Part shown: piece after piece, positions 1-9,307 of the stretch
Position numbering within the stretch: position 1 is the first letter of the stretch
How the letters are laid out: each line of letters opens with the position of its first letter
Notes under the pieces: model-generated
Databases searched by the model: none
Told to the model about the DNA's origin: nothing
The model's input: the letters and a program-made list of their open reading frames with translations, nothing else
Position numbers and translations under genes: made by a program
Assembly: GCF_025231525.1 (NCBI RefSeq)
Contig: NZ_CP103057.1
Location: 186,001 to 250,000, forward strand
Reading direction: 5' to 3'
Origin: Sphingomonas endolithica
Lineage (GTDB): Bacteria; Pseudomonadota; Alphaproteobacteria; Sphingomonadales; Sphingomonadaceae
DNA length: 64,000 nt

Positions 1-1969
1 ACAGCATGCCGCCGATCGCGATCAGCGCGCCGCCGGCCCAGATCAACGTCACGAACGGCTTCCACCACAGCCGCAACTGCCACCGGCCTTCGCCATCCGA
101 CTGGCCGAGCACGGTATACAGCTGCCCGTTCCACCGCGTCGCGATCGCCGATTCGCTGGTCACCGTGACGGGGGAGGAGAAATAGCGCGACTGCGGATAC
201 AGATAGAACCAGGCGCCGTCGTCACCACGCCGGATGCTCAACCGCGCCTGCAATGCCGACCAGTTCGGCCCGATCGCGGGTGAGATACCGTCCAGCCGCA
301 CCAGGAACGGCCCCACGCGGTTCGGCTCGCCCACTCGCACGGCAACCAAGGTCTCCTTGGTGAAGGCGCTGTCCGATGCCATCCCCGCCAGGCTCACCGC
401 GATCCCCAGATGCGCGATCACCATGCCCCAGGTGAACAGCGGCGTCCGGCGCAAATTGCGCTTCCACAACGGCGCGACGCTGGCGGCGGCAAGACCGGCG
501 GCAAGCCCCAGTCCCAGGAACGGCAGGATGCCGATCCCGCCGGTGGCGATAAAGATCGCCGCCATCGCCAATGCCGCCACGGCGATCGGCAGCATCATGC
601 GCTCGAGTGCCACGTGGCCATCGTCACGGCGCCAGCGCAGCAGCGGCCCGACCGCCATCACCGTCACCAGGATCAATGCCACCGGGCCCGCCGCCTTGTC
701 GAAGAAGGGCGGCCCGACCGACAATTGCACGCCCATTGCCGCCGCGACGATCGGGTACAGCGTCCCGATCAGCACGATGCCCAGGATCACCGACAGCAAC
801 AGGTTGTTGGCCACCAGTGCGCCTTCGCGGCTGACCAGATCGAACGTCGTGCCCTGCCGTACCGTGCCGATGCGCAAGGCGAACAGCACCAGCGCCCCAC
901 CGATATAGATCGCCAGCAGGGCGAGGATGAAACTGCCGCGCGAGGGATCGACGGCAAAGGCGTGCACGCTGGTCAGGATGCCCGATCGCACCAGGAAGGT
1001 GCCGACCATCGACATCGAAAACGCGACCACCGCCAGCATGACCGTCCAGGCGCGCAGGCCATCGCGCGTCGCCAGCACGCTGACCGAATGGAGCAGGGCA
1101 GTCGCCGCCAGCCATGGCATGAGAGAGGCATTCTCGACCGGGTCCCAGAACCACCAGCCGCCCCAGCCGAGCTCGTAATAGGCCCAATAGGATCCCGCCG
1201 TGATACCCAGCGTCAGGAAGATCCACGCTCCCAAGACCCAGGGCCGCATCGCCCGTGCGAATGCCGGCCCCACGTCGCGCGTGACCAGCGCGCCGACCGC
1301 AAACGAGAACGCTACCGAAATGCCGACATAGCCGATGTACAGGGTAGGGGGGTGGAACGCCAAACCCGGGTCCTGCAGCAGCGGGTTCAATCCCCGCCCA
1401 TCCGGCGCCGCCGGGTTCAGCCGCGCGAACGGATTGGAGGAAAAGAGCAGGAAGGCATAGAAGCCGAGCGCGATCGCCGCCTGCGCGCCCAGCGTGGCAA
1501 TCAGCGTGCGTGCCTGCAGCCGCCGCTCGATCGTCGCCACCGTCGCCCCGGCCAGCCCCAGGATCGTTACCCACAGCAGCATCGATCCCTCGTGGTTGCC
1601 CCACGCGCCGGCGATCTTGTACAGCATCGGCTTGTCCGAATGGCTGTTCTCGGCAACCAGCAGCACCGACATGTCCGATCGCACGAACACCGCGATCAGC
1701 AGGATCATCGCCAGGCCGGTCAGCACCCCTTGCACGACCGCGACGGGGCGCACCGCCGCCATGATCTCTTTAGCGACTTCACCCATTCGTGCTGAGCCTG
1801 TCAAAGCACCTGTATCCAGGTGAGCGGCCGGCTTCTCGGGTGCACGCCCTTCGACAAGCTCAGGACGAACGTGTTTGTTCAATCGCAAGCCGATGACCGC
1901 CAGCGCCAGCTGCAGCGCCGCCAGCGCTGCCGCCAGCCACAAGGCGGCAAGGCCCGCTTCGGCGATCAT
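1..1969 (-). CDS. ccmF: Cytochrome c maturation heme lyase CcmF (partial, cut by window edge)
   Basis: CcmF is an inner-membrane protein that helps attach heme, delivered by CcmE, to apocytochrome c in the periplasm. About 656 codons are visible; the C-terminus lies beyond position 1. After the first membrane segment (residues about 3-30) the chain continues through many hydrophobic helices and a tryptophan-rich loop reading WGGWWFWDPVENAS, the CcmF/CcmC heme-handling signature. The ATG at 1969 overlaps the ccmE stop by ATGA, and its first residues MIAEAGLAALWL match the family. Residues about 33-62 are encoded by an in-frame palindromic repeat (see findings). Identity is secure from the WWD motif and the ccmCDE context. 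Confidence 0.95.
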   Translation of the reverse strand, partial: MIAEAGLAALWLAAALAALQLALAVIGLRLNKHVRPELVEGRAPEKPAAHLDTGALTGSARMGEVAKEIMAAVRPVAVVQGVLTGLAMILLIAVFVRSDMSVLLVAENSHSDKPMLYKIAGAWGNHEGSMLLWVTILGLAGATVATIERRLQARTLIATLGAQAAIALGFYAFLLFSSNPFARLNPAAPDGRGLNPLLQDPGLAFHPPTLYIGYVGISVAFSFAVGALVTRDVGPAFARAMRPWVLGAWIFLTLGITAGSYWAYYELGWGGWWFWDPVENASLMPWLAATALLHSVSVLATRDGLRAWTVMLAVVAFSMSMVGTFLVRSGILTSVHAFAVDPSRGSFILALLAIYIGGALVLFALRIGTVRQGTTFDLVSREGALVANNLLLSVILGIVLIGTLYPIVAAAMGVQLSVGPPFFDKAAGPVALILVTVMAVGPLLRWRRDDGHVALERMMLPIAVAALAMAAIFIATGGIGILPFLGLGLAAGLAAASVAPLWKRNLRRTPLFTWGMVIAHLGIAVSLAGMASDSAFTKETLVAVRVGEPNRVGPFLVRLDGISPAIGPNWSALQARLSIRRGDDGAWFYLYPQSRYFSSPVTVTSESAIATRWNGQLYTVLGQSDGEGRWQLRLWWKPFVTLIWAGGALIAIGGML
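1786..1871. repeat. Palindromic repeat, family 1, inside ccmF
   Basis: The outer arms are near-complementary: TTCGTGCTGAGCCTGTCAAA on the left and CCTTCGACAAGCTCAGGACG on the right. A second copy lies at 4202-4263. The repeat falls inside ccmF and adds no stop or frameshift, so it is translated. Confidence 0.85.
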
Positions 1970-2412
1970 GGCTGCAGCGTCTTCGTCTCGTGCATCACGC
2001 CCTTGTCGGTCCGTGCGGCCTGCGGCGGCATGTAGCGCTCGTCATGCTTGGCGAGCAGGTTGCTGGCGACGAACGCGCCACCAGCCTCGAACATGCCCTC
2101 CGCCACCACGCCCGATCCTTCGCGGAACAGATCGGGCGTCACGCCGCGGAAACGTACCGGCACTGTCGCCACGCCATCGGTGACGACGAAGCGGATCGAC
2201 ACGCCGTCCGCCTGCTTGCGGATCGATCCGCGCTGCACCATCCCGCCCAGCCGCACCGCGCGGCCGACCGGTGGCCCCGCTTTGGCGACGTCGCCCGGCG
2301 CATAGAAAAAGGCGGCCTGATCCTTCAGCGCCGATAGCGCCAGGCCACTTGCCCCCGCCACCGCGGCGATCGCCAGCAGGACGAGCATCAATCTTTGCTG
2401 CTTGGGCTTCAC
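1966..2412 (-). CDS. ccmE: Cytochrome c maturation periplasmic heme chaperone CcmE
   Basis: CcmE is a membrane-anchored periplasmic chaperone that holds heme covalently and passes it to CcmF. The 148-residue product has one N-terminal membrane anchor (residues about 7-27) and an OB-fold body containing VPVRFRGVTPDLF. The heme-binding histidine is H123 in AKHDERYMPP, with the family tyrosine at Y127. It overlaps ccmD upstream and ccmF downstream by four bases each, which points to translational coupling in a single ccm operon. Length is normal for the family. Confidence 0.96.
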   Translation of the reverse strand: MKPKQQRLMLVLLAIAAVAGASGLALSALKDQAAFFYAPGDVAKAGPPVGRAVRLGGMVQRGSIRKQADGVSIRFVVTDGVATVPVRFRGVTPDLFREGSGVVAEGMFEAGGAFVASNLLAKHDERYMPPQAARTDKGVMHETKTLQP

Positions 2413-2516
2413 CGCCGCTCCGCCCGCCGCATCGCGAGGTAACTGACCAGCGCCAGCGCCCCGCCGACCACGCCGACCAGGCCGTAGGCAGCATAGACGA
2501 ACAGCCAGTGGTTCAT
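2409..2516 (-). CDS. ccmD: Heme exporter protein CcmD (35 aa)
   Basis: CcmD is a tiny single-pass membrane protein that helps release holo-CcmE from the CcmABC complex. The product is 35 residues, begins MNHWLFVYAAYG, has one membrane helix (about residues 5-28) and a basic cytoplasmic tail RRAERR, the usual CcmD pattern. Its ATG overlaps the ccmC stop and its TGA overlaps the ccmE start, both as ATGA. Position between ccmC and ccmE supports the call more than sequence, since the family is poorly conserved. Confidence 0.92.
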   Translation of the reverse strand: MNHWLFVYAAYGLVGVVGGALALVSYLAMRRAERR

Positions 2517-3244
2517 CGCGCCATCCGCCGCTGCCGCGCTTCGGTCTTGGCCAGCGCCAGCATCGTGCGCATCCGCATCACGACGATGCCGGCAAAGAAC
2601 AGGCTGAACCCGATCAGCGTCAGCCATAACGGCCACAGGATCGACGGCGCGATGCTGGAGCCGGTGAGCCCGATGCTCTGCCCCTGGTGGAGCGTGTTCC
2701 ACCACACCACCGAATAGCGGATGATCGGCAGCAGCACCGATCCGGCGACACCGTACGTCGCCGGGATACGGCCATCGCCGCCCTGGTCGGCATCCGCCCG
2801 CGCCAGCGCCATATAGCCGAGATAGACGAAGAACAGCAGCAGCATGCTGGTCAGCCGGCCATCCCATTGCCACCACGTCCCCCAGGTCGGCCGCCCCCAG
2901 ATCGATCCGCTGATCAGGCACAGTGCGGCGAACACCGCACCCGGTAAGGCGATCGCGCGCGCCGCGATCGATGCCAGCGGGTGGCGCCACACCAGGAAAA
3001 CGATGCTCGACACCGCGATGCCGCTCCAGCCGCCCATGCCGAGCCAGGCGGTTGGCACGTGCACGTACATGATCCGGACCGTCTCGCCCTGCAGATAGTC
3101 GGGCGGCGTCAGCGTCAGCCCGGCCCAGGATCCGACCACGATCAGTGCCAAGCCGGTCCAGAACAGGATCGGCGTCATCGGCCGCGCGATCCTCAGGAAC
3201 CGGGCGGGATTGGCAAGGGCGTGAATGCTGGGCACAGACGCCAC
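2513..3244 (-). CDS. ccmC: Heme exporter protein CcmC
   Basis: CcmC is a six-helix inner-membrane protein that presents heme to CcmE. The product has the tryptophan-rich motif WGRPTWGTWWQWDGRLTS and multiple hydrophobic segments, including a first helix near residue 25. Length (243 aa) is normal. The likely start is GTG at 3244; no strong ribosome site precedes it, so the exact N-terminus is uncertain. It heads the visible ccmC-D-E-F operon and is divergent from the HAD phosphatase gene at 3341. The ABC components ccmA and ccmB are not in this window. Confidence 0.95.
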   Translation of the reverse strand: MASVPSIHALANPARFLRIARPMTPILFWTGLALIVVGSWAGLTLTPPDYLQGETVRIMYVHVPTAWLGMGGWSGIAVSSIVFLVWRHPLASIAARAIALPGAVFAALCLISGSIWGRPTWGTWWQWDGRLTSMLLLFFVYLGYMALARADADQGGDGRIPATYGVAGSVLLPIIRYSVVWWNTLHQGQSIGLTGSSIAPSILWPLWLTLIGFSLFFAGIVVMRMRTMLALAKTEARQRRMAR

Positions 3245-3340
3245 GCTGTACTGCGACTTGAGGCGCTACTCAACCGCGGACCGCCAGGGCATATTTCGCA
3301 CAGGCGGCGGTCGCCGCGCCGCGCCTTATGGGAGTTCGAC

Positions 3341-4090
3341 ATGAAACGACTGGTCGCCTTCGATCTCGATGGCACGCTTGCCGACAGCAAGCAGGCACTC
3401 GATCCCGCCATGGCCAAGCTGTTGGCCGATCTCGCCGCAAACGTGGCGGTCGCGGTCATCTCCGGCGGCGATTGGCCGCAATTCGACAAGCAGATCGTCG
3501 CGCGGCTTCCCGCGCACGCCGATCTCGCCAACCTGTTCATCATGCCGACCACCGGCACCAAGCTGTATCGCTGCCGAGACGGCCAGTGGCAGCAGGTCTA
3601 TGCCGATATCTTCAGCCCCGAGGAGCGCGACCGCATCGTGCACGCGCTGGACGATGCCGTGCAGCAAGCGGGCTTCGCCGACGAACAGGTCTGGGGCGAC
3701 AAGATCGAGGATCGCGGCAGCCAGATCACCTTTTCGGGGCTGGGGCAGGAGGCACCGATCGACGCCAAGAAGGCGTGGGATCCCGATTTTGCCAAGCGCA
3801 AGCAGATGCAGAAGATCGTCCAGGCGCAACTGCCCGGCTTCGCCGTCAATGTCGGCGGCTCGACCTCGATCGACATCACGCGCGAAGGTACCGACAAGGC
3901 CAGCGCCATGCGCGCGCTCGCCGAACATTCCGGCATCGCCACCGCGGACATGATCTTCCTGGGCGACGCGATCTACCCGGGCGGCAACGATTATGCGGTG
4001 AAGGCGGCCGGCATCGACACGATCACCGTCCGCGACCCCGCCGAGACCATGACCGCGATCACCGCCATGCTGGCGTTCCTGCGCGACTGA
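3341..4090 (+). CDS. HAD-IIB family phosphatase, phosphomannomutase-like
   Basis: A 249-residue cytoplasmic haloacid dehalogenase family hydrolase. Motif I is FDLDGTLADS (nucleophile D8, acid D10), motif II is VISGG, and the C-terminal motif FLGDAIYPGGNDYAV supplies magnesium-binding acids. The GDxxxPGGND pattern resembles eukaryotic-type phosphomannomutase and sucrose-phosphate phosphatase, so the substrate is probably a sugar phosphate, but this is inference. The ATG at 3341 is preceded by GGGAG and is the start that places the DxD motif at the usual position. It is followed by two palindromic repeats and is convergent with the next gene. Confidence 0.85.
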   Translation: MKRLVAFDLDGTLADSKQALDPAMAKLLADLAANVAVAVISGGDWPQFDKQIVARLPAHADLANLFIMPTTGTKLYRCRDGQWQQVYADIFSPEERDRIVHALDDAVQQAGFADEQVWGDKIEDRGSQITFSGLGQEAPIDAKKAWDPDFAKRKQMQKIVQAQLPGFAVNVGGSTSIDITREGTDKASAMRALAEHSGIATADMIFLGDAIYPGGNDYAVKAAGIDTITVRDPAETMTAITAMLAFLRD

Positions 4091-4104
4091 GTTGAACTAT
4101 TAAA

Positions 4105-4142
4105 CGTCACCCCGGCCTTGAGCCGGGGTCCAGCTTCTTCTG
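4105..4142. repeat. Palindromic repeat, family 2
   Basis: GTCACCCCGGCCTTGAGCC followed by GGGGTCCAGCTTCTTCTGG forms a short hairpin with CCGG arms. Related copies occur at about 27229, 40602, 42737, 43735 and 54403, nearly always between genes. Confidence 0.8.
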
Positions 4143-4201
4143 GCCAAGTAGCGGAAGCCTGCGTCAAGACGTAGCGGCCGCGACGTCAGCCCCAAACCCC
4201 C

Positions 4202-4263
4202 GTTCGTCCTGAGCCTGTCGAAGGACCTGTCCAAAACACGCGCTTCGACAAGCTCAGGGCTGA
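4202..4263. repeat. Palindromic repeat, family 1, intergenic
   Basis: GTTCGTCCTGAGCCTGTCGA and its inverted partner CTTCGACAAGCTCAGGGCTG flank a short spacer. It lies between two convergent genes (stops at 4090 and 4275), where it may act as a bidirectional terminator. The same family is found inside ccmF at 1786-1871. Confidence 0.85.
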
Positions 4264-4274
4264 CCGGCCGAGCC

Positions 4275-5327
4275 TCAGACCCGCCCGATCAACCGCCGCG
4301 CAATCTGATCCGCCACGTCCGAACTCGGCGCGCCGCTGCGGTCGGCCTCGTCCCACACCTCGGCCAGCCGCGCCGGGATGCGCTCGATCCGCGCCATCAC
4401 TTCGTTCTCGTCGCCTTGCCCGAGATATTCGAGCCCGACATTGATGATCCCGCCGGCGTTGATCACATAATCCGGCGCATACAGGATGCCGCGTTCGGCC
4501 AGCCGGGCGCCATCCTCGCGCGTGGCGAGCTGGTTGTTCGCGCCGCCGGCGATCACCTTGGTCCTCAGCGCCGCGATCGACTCTTCGGTCAAGATCGCGC
4601 CCAGCGCATTGGGGCTGACGACATCCGCCGCGACGCCCAGGATCGCGTCTGCCGACACCGTCTCGCCGCCAAGCTCCGCCGCCAGTGCGGCCGCGCGGTC
4701 GGCATTGACGTCCGCCAGCGTCAGGCGAGCGCCGTCGCGCGCCAGCAACCGGGCCAGCCCGCTGCCGACGCTGCCCACGCCCTGGATCGCGACATGCACG
4801 CCGTGCATCGAATCGACACCCAGTCCACGCTGCGCCGCCGCCTTCACGCCAAGATACACGCCGTGTGCCGTATACGGCCCGGGATCGCCGCCCGCGCTGC
4901 CCGCCGCCACCGGCAGGCCGGAGACGTGGCGCGTCTGCGTAGCGATCACCTTCATGCTCGCTTCGGACATGCCGACATCCTCGGCCGTCACATATTTGCC
5001 GCCCAGCGACTCGACCGCGCGCCCGAACGCCTCGAGCCGCGCCGGCGTGATCGCGTCGCCGGCCTTGTCGGCCAGCACCACGCCCTTGCCGCCGCCCATC
5101 GGCAGCCCGGCCATGGCATTCTTGAAGCTCATGCCGCGCGACAGGCGCAGCGCGTCGGTGATCGCCCGGTCGCTGTCGGCATAATGCCAGAAGCGCACGC
5201 CGCCGGCCGCAGGGCCCAGATGCGTCGAATGCACCGCAATCACCGCCTGCAGGCCGCTTGCGGGATCGGAAAAGAGGTGCACGCCCTCATGGTCGTCGAA
5301 GTCGGGGAAGCCCCAGCCGCTGGTCAT
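4275..5327 (-). CDS. Leucine/valine/phenylalanine dehydrogenase family (Glu/Leu/Phe/Val dehydrogenase)
   Basis: A 350-residue NAD-dependent amino acid dehydrogenase that would reversibly deaminate a branched-chain or aromatic amino acid to its 2-oxo acid. The substrate-binding segment AAGGVRFWHY and the catalytic lysine loop LPMGGGKGVV are clear. A Rossmann segment VAIQGVGSVGSGLARLLA and the motif VVSPNALGAIL, equivalent to the family SPCAxG region, follow. Start chosen at ATG 5327 (MTSGWGFPDF) because a longer in-frame reading would run through tRNA-His. Exact substrate (Leu, Val or Phe) cannot be told from sequence alone. Confidence 0.9.
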   Translation of the reverse strand: MTSGWGFPDFDDHEGVHLFSDPASGLQAVIAVHSTHLGPAAGGVRFWHYADSDRAITDALRLSRGMSFKNAMAGLPMGGGKGVVLADKAGDAITPARLEAFGRAVESLGGKYVTAEDVGMSEASMKVIATQTRHVSGLPVAAGSAGGDPGPYTAHGVYLGVKAAAQRGLGVDSMHGVHVAIQGVGSVGSGLARLLARDGARLTLADVNADRAAALAAELGGETVSADAILGVAADVVSPNALGAILTEESIAALRTKVIAGGANNQLATREDGARLAERGILYAPDYVINAGGIINVGLEYLGQGDENEVMARIERIPARLAEVWDEADRSGAPSSDVADQIARRLIGRV

Positions 5328-5368
5328 GATAGCTCTCGCAAGGAAGGAGGGTGCTCGGGGAAAGGGAG

Positions 5369-5445
5369 TGGGGCGACCGACGGGACTTGAACCCGCAACA
5401 TCCGGCATCACAAGCCGACGCTCTAACCAATTGAACTACGATCGC
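5369..5445 (-). tRNA. tRNA-His (anticodon GTG)
   Basis: On the minus strand the 7-bp acceptor GCGATCG pairs with CGGTCGC (one T-G wobble). The D arm is GTTCAATTGGTTAGAGC, the anticodon loop is TTGTGAT and the T loop is GGGTTCAAGTCCC. The discriminator base is C73 and CCA is encoded. The base before the acceptor is G, able to serve as the G-1 that pairs with C73 in histidine tRNAs. Confidence 0.95.
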
Positions 5446-5513
5446 CGCAGAGCCAGCGCCCCTAGCCGCAGGCGGGCGGCCGCGTCAAGATTACACCGCG
5501 GCCCGCCCGCCGA

Positions 5514-6623
5514 TTAGGCCGCCTGCCAGGCGTCGAACGGCAGGTCGAGCGCGTCCGCCACCGCCCGGTGCCGGATCTTGCCGCCCGAAACGTTCAGCCC
5601 GTTGGCGAGATGCGCATCCGCCGCCATCGCTGCCTCGGCACCCAGATTGGCGAGCTTCAGCACGAAGGGCAGGGTCGCATTGTTGAGCGCAAAGGTGCTG
5701 GTTCGCGCCACCGCGCCCGGCATGTTGGCGACACAATAATGGATTACGCCGTCGACTTCGAACACCGGATCCTCGTGCGTCGTCGCATGGCTGGTCTCGA
5801 AGCACCCGCCCTGATCGATCGCGATATCCACCAGCACGCTGCCGCGCTTCATCGTCTTCAGCATCTCGCGCGTGACGAGCTTGGGCGCTGCGGCGCCGGG
5901 GATCAGCACCGCGCCGATCACCAGATGCGCGTTCTTCACCGCCGCGGCGATCGCCGCCCGGCTGGCATAAGCGGTCTTGATCTGGCTGGAGAAGAACATG
6001 TCGAGCTCGGCCAGCCGGGCGTTCGAAATGTCGTAGATCGTCACGTCGGCGCGCATGCCGACCGCCATCTGCGCCGCATTGACGCCGGAAACGCCGCCGC
6101 CCAGGATCGCCACCCGTGCCGGTGCCACGCCCGGCACCCCGCCGAGCAGCACGCCGCGCCCGCCTTGTTCCTTCTCCAGATAATGCGCGCCGACCTGGAT
6201 CGACATGCGCCCGGCGACTTCGCTCATCGGCTTGAGCAGCGGCAGCGAACGATCGTTCGCGGTCACCGTCTCATACGCGATGCAGGTCGCGCCCGACTTG
6301 ATCAGCCCCTCGGCCTGCGGCTTGTCCGCGGCCAGATGGAGATAGGTGAACAGCAGGTGCCGCGGCTCGAGCAAGGCGATCTCGCTCGCCTGCGGCTCCT
6401 TCACCTTCACGATCATGTCCGACTGGCGGAACACCGACGCCGCATCGGGCAGGATCGTCGCGCCGGCATTGATATAATGCTGGTCCTCGAAATCGATCCC
6501 CAGCCCGGCGCCGGTCTGCACCACCACCTCATGGCCCTGTGCCACCAGCTCGACCACGGCAGGCGGGGTCAGGCCGACACGATATTCGTGATTCTTGATT
6601 TCCTTGGGAACACCGACGCGCAT
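5514..6623 (-). CDS. ald: Alanine dehydrogenase
   Basis: Converts L-alanine and NAD to pyruvate, ammonia and NADH in the cytoplasm. The 369-residue chain begins MRVGVPKEIKNHEYRVGLTP, the family N-terminus. Catalytic K75 lies in VKVKEP and H96 in FTYLHLAAD. The Rossmann glycine motif is ILGGGVSGVNAAQMA, and the nicotinamide-site region reads SVLVDIAIDQGGCFETS. Length is standard. It follows tRNA-His and the amino acid dehydrogenase on the same strand, so two deaminating dehydrogenases sit close together, but no shared operon is evident because the tRNA lies between them. Confidence 0.97.
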   Translation of the reverse strand: MRVGVPKEIKNHEYRVGLTPPAVVELVAQGHEVVVQTGAGLGIDFEDQHYINAGATILPDAASVFRQSDMIVKVKEPQASEIALLEPRHLLFTYLHLAADKPQAEGLIKSGATCIAYETVTANDRSLPLLKPMSEVAGRMSIQVGAHYLEKEQGGRGVLLGGVPGVAPARVAILGGGVSGVNAAQMAVGMRADVTIYDISNARLAELDMFFSSQIKTAYASRAAIAAAVKNAHLVIGAVLIPGAAAPKLVTREMLKTMKRGSVLVDIAIDQGGCFETSHATTHEDPVFEVDGVIHYCVANMPGAVARTSTFALNNATLPFVLKLANLGAEAAMAADAHLANGLNVSGGKIRHRAVADALDLPFDAWQAA

Positions 6624-6802
6624 CGCTCAAGACTCCGGTTTCATTTGCAACTATCGTAACATTACCCCTGCCACTTGTCCCGTTGCGGGTGCAAGCGGGG
6701 AGGTGTAAGGCGCGCAACCTTGGGGTAAATCTTTGTTCCCACAGGGGCGTGGTGCCGTTCGATGATAGATGATGACGTAACCCGGATGCGATCGTCGGGC
6801 CT

Positions 6803-8746
6803 GTGAGCGCGCCCGCCAGCACTGATGTCATCCCCGCGCAGGACGTCGGTTCCGCCGGCGCGCAACTCGGCGCCTCGGGCGGCCACCACAAGGACGGCCT
6901 GATCAAATTGTCGCTCGGCGCGATCGGCGTGGTGTTCGGCGATATCGGCACCAGCCCGCTATATGCGTTCCGCGAAACCTTTGCCGGCCATCATCCGCTG
7001 GCGCTCGATCCGCTGCATATCTGGGGCGTCGTCAGCCTGATGTTCTGGTCGATGATGATCGTCGTCTCGCTGAAATACGTCTCGATCATCATGCGCGCCG
7101 ACAATAAGGGCGAGGGCGGCAGCCTGGCGCTGCTCGCGCTGATCTCCGGCCGTACCAAGATCAAGCGCTGGTCCAAGGGCATCATCCTGCTCGGCGTGTT
7201 CGCCACTGCCTTGTTCTACGGCGACAGCATGATCACCCCCGCAGTGTCGGTCCTGTCCGCGGTCGAGGGGCTCGCGGTCGCGGCGCCGGCCTTTGCCGGC
7301 CTCGTGCTGCCGATCGCGGTCGTGATCATCATCGGCCTGTTCTCGATCCAGCGCAGCGGCACGTCCAAGGTCGGGCTGTTTTTCGGGCCGATCATGCTCG
7401 TCTATTTCGCCGTCATCGCCACGCTCGGCATCATCAGCGTCGTGAAGACGCCCGAGATCCTGACCGCCTTCTCGCCGCATTATGCCGTGCAATTCTTCTA
7501 CAGCGATCCGCTGCGCGCGTTCCTGGCGCTGGGTTCGGTCGTGCTGGCCGTCACCGGGGCCGAGGCGCTGTACGCGGACATGGGCCATTTCGGGCGCAAT
7601 CCGATCCGCGTGTCCTGGCTGTTCTTCGTGCTGCCGGCATTGATGGCCAATTACATGGGGCAGGGGGCGTTGCTGTCGCGTGAGGGTGCCGGCGCATTGG
7701 CCAGCCCGTTCTACAATCTGGCACCGCAAGCGCTGCAGCTGCCGCTCGTCGTGCTCGCCACCTGCGCGGCGGTGATCGCCTCGCAGGCGGTCATATCGGG
7801 CGCCTTCTCGGTCACGCAGCAGGCGATCCAATTGGGCTTCATGCCGCGCCTGCGCATCGAACATACCAGTGCCGCAACCGCCGGGCAGATCTACATCCCG
7901 CTCGTCAACTGGATGCTGCTGGTCATGGTGCTGCTGCTGGTGATGTTCTTCCGCACCTCGTCCAACCTCACCTCCGCCTATGGCATCGCCGTTACCGGCG
8001 CGATGCTGATCGACACATGCCTGCTCGCCGTCGTGCTGTTCAAGCTGTGGAATTGGCCGAGGATCTACGCCATCCCGCTGCTCGCCATCTTCTTCATCGT
8101 CGATGGCGCCTATTTCGCCGCCAACCTGACCAAGGTGCCGGCCGGCGGTTGGTTCCCGCTGCTCGCCGGCCTGATCATCTTCACCTTCCTGACCACCTGG
8201 TCGAAGGGCCGGCAGCTGATGATCGATCGCCTGCGCGAGGGCGCGATGCCGATCAAGGTGTTCATCCAGTCCGCCGCCACCGCCGCCACCCGCGTGCCGG
8301 GCACCGCGGTGTTCATGACCTCGTCGGCCGAAGGCGTGCCGCATGCGCTGCTGCACAATCTCAAGCACAACAAGGTGCTGCACGAGCGCATCATCCTGCT
8401 GACCGTGAAGATCATGGACGAGCCTTATTATCCCGATGACGGCCGCTGCCATCTCGAGGATCTCACCCACGGATTCCACCGCATGGTGCTGAAATACGGC
8501 TTCATGCAGGAGCCGGACGTGCCCGCCGCACTCTCGCGCATCCACCAATGCGGCCCCGATTTCCGCATGATGGATACCAGCTTCTTCCTGTCGCGGCAGA
8601 CGCTGCTTGCCTCCGATCGGCCCGGCATGATGATCTGGCGCGAAAAGCTGTTCGCCTGGATGCTGCGCAACGCGGAAAGCGCGATGGAATTCTTCCGCCT
8701 GCCGACCAACCGCGTGGTCGAGCTGGGCAGCCAGGTCGAGATTTGA
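6803..8746 (+). CDS. kup: Low-affinity potassium transporter Kup
   Basis: A 647-residue inner-membrane K+/H+ symporter of the KUP/HAK/KT family. The signature [18 protein letters not shown] starts the first membrane helix, followed by [31 protein letters not shown] and a dozen hydrophobic helices. The soluble C-terminal region begins near residue 470. The start is GTG at 6803; there is no convincing ATG at the right place. The stop overlaps a TTG start of the next gene (TTGA), so the two are probably co-translated. It is divergent from ald, with a 179-bp region holding both promoters. Confidence 0.96.
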   Translation: MSAPASTDVIPAQDVGSAGAQLGASGGHHKDGLIKLSLGAIGVVFGDIGTSPLYAFRETFAGHHPLALDPLHIWGVVSLMFWSMMIVVSLKYVSIIMRADNKGEGGSLALLALISGRTKIKRWSKGIILLGVFATALFYGDSMITPAVSVLSAVEGLAVAAPAFAGLVLPIAVVIIIGLFSIQRSGTSKVGLFFGPIMLVYFAVIATLGIISVVKTPEILTAFSPHYAVQFFYSDPLRAFLALGSVVLAVTGAEALYADMGHFGRNPIRVSWLFFVLPALMANYMGQGALLSREGAGALASPFYNLAPQALQLPLVVLATCAAVIASQAVISGAFSVTQQAIQLGFMPRLRIEHTSAATAGQIYIPLVNWMLLVMVLLLVMFFRTSSNLTSAYGIAVTGAMLIDTCLLAVVLFKLWNWPRIYAIPLLAIFFIVDGAYFAANLTKVPAGGWFPLLAGLIIFTFLTTWSKGRQLMIDRLREGAMPIKVFIQSAATAATRVPGTAVFMTSSAEGVPHALLHNLKHNKVLHERIILLTVKIMDEPYYPDDGRCHLEDLTHGFHRMVLKYGFMQEPDVPAALSRIHQCGPDFRMMDTSFFLSRQTLLASDRPGMMIWREKLFAWMLRNAESAMEFFRLPTNRVVELGSQVEI

Positions 8747-9252
8747 CCGAGCCCGCACCGATTATCGTCACGGCCTTGTTCGGCAAGGCGGACACTGCCT
8801 ATTTCGACGGCTTGCGGCGGGCGCACTTCCCGCCCGAGCGCAACCAGCTCGCCGCGCATCTGACGATGTTCCACCATCTGGCGCCATCGCTGGAGGCCGA
8901 GCTGAAACAGCGGCTCGCGGCCGAAACCCGCGGTATCGCTGCGCCCGTCGCGCGCATCGCCGGCTTGATGTCGCTCGGGCGCGGCGTGGCGTTCCGCATC
9001 GAATCGCCCGAACTCGCCGCTATCCGCGATTCCCTCGCCGACGCTTTCTCCTCGATGCTCACGCCGCAGGATGCGGCAGGCTGGCGGCCACACGTCACGA
9101 TCCAGAACAAGGTGGAGCCGGCGCAGGCCAAATTGCTCCAGGCGCAACTCGAAACGGACTTCCGCCCCCGCGCCGCGCCGATCGTCGGGCTGGCGACCTG
9201 GTGGTATCGCGGCGGACCCTGGGAAAAGCTGTCGCGTCACATGTTCGCTTGA
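8743..9252 (+). CDS. 2H phosphoesterase superfamily protein (2'-5' RNA ligase / cyclic phosphodiesterase-like)
   Basis: A 169-residue protein with two HxT motifs, HLT at residues 39-41 and HVT at 117-119. These form the catalytic pair of the LigT/cyclic phosphodiesterase (2H) fold, which acts on 2',3'-cyclic or 2'-5' phosphodiester bonds of RNA or nucleotides. The start is TTG at 8743, overlapping the kup stop by TTGA; this places the first strand [10 protein letters not shown] at the usual position. The physiological substrate is unknown, and the link to potassium transport is only through gene order. Confidence 0.82.
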   Translation: MTEPAPIIVTALFGKADTAYFDGLRRAHFPPERNQLAAHLTMFHHLAPSLEAELKQRLAAETRGIAAPVARIAGLMSLGRGVAFRIESPELAAIRDSLADAFSSMLTPQDAAGWRPHVTIQNKVEPAQAKLLQAQLETDFRPRAAPIVGLATWWYRGGPWEKLSRHMFA

Positions 9253-9307
9253 CCGGCCCGGACACCCTTCCTATAGCCCGCGCCTCGCGAGTGCGTAGCC
9301 CGTATGG

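Noticed and set aside
410..1795. A 461-codon plus-strand frame opposite ccmF
   Set aside because: Its product is a low-complexity Arg/His/Gln-rich chain; the minus strand encodes ccmF with the expected membrane helices and WWD motif.
4202..4263. Family 1 repeat as a classical intrinsic terminator
   Set aside because: The arms can form a hairpin, but no T-run follows on either strand, so it is listed as a repeat rather than as a terminator.
5325..5517. A longer N-terminus for the amino acid dehydrogenase and a short plus-strand frame here
   Set aside because: Both would translate tRNA-His; the family N-terminus begins at 5327.
6959..8758. A 599-codon open frame on the minus strand opposite kup
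   Set aside because: Same effect: an antisense frame rich in His, Asp, Gln and Arg with no recognisable motifs, fully overlapped by the secure kup gene.
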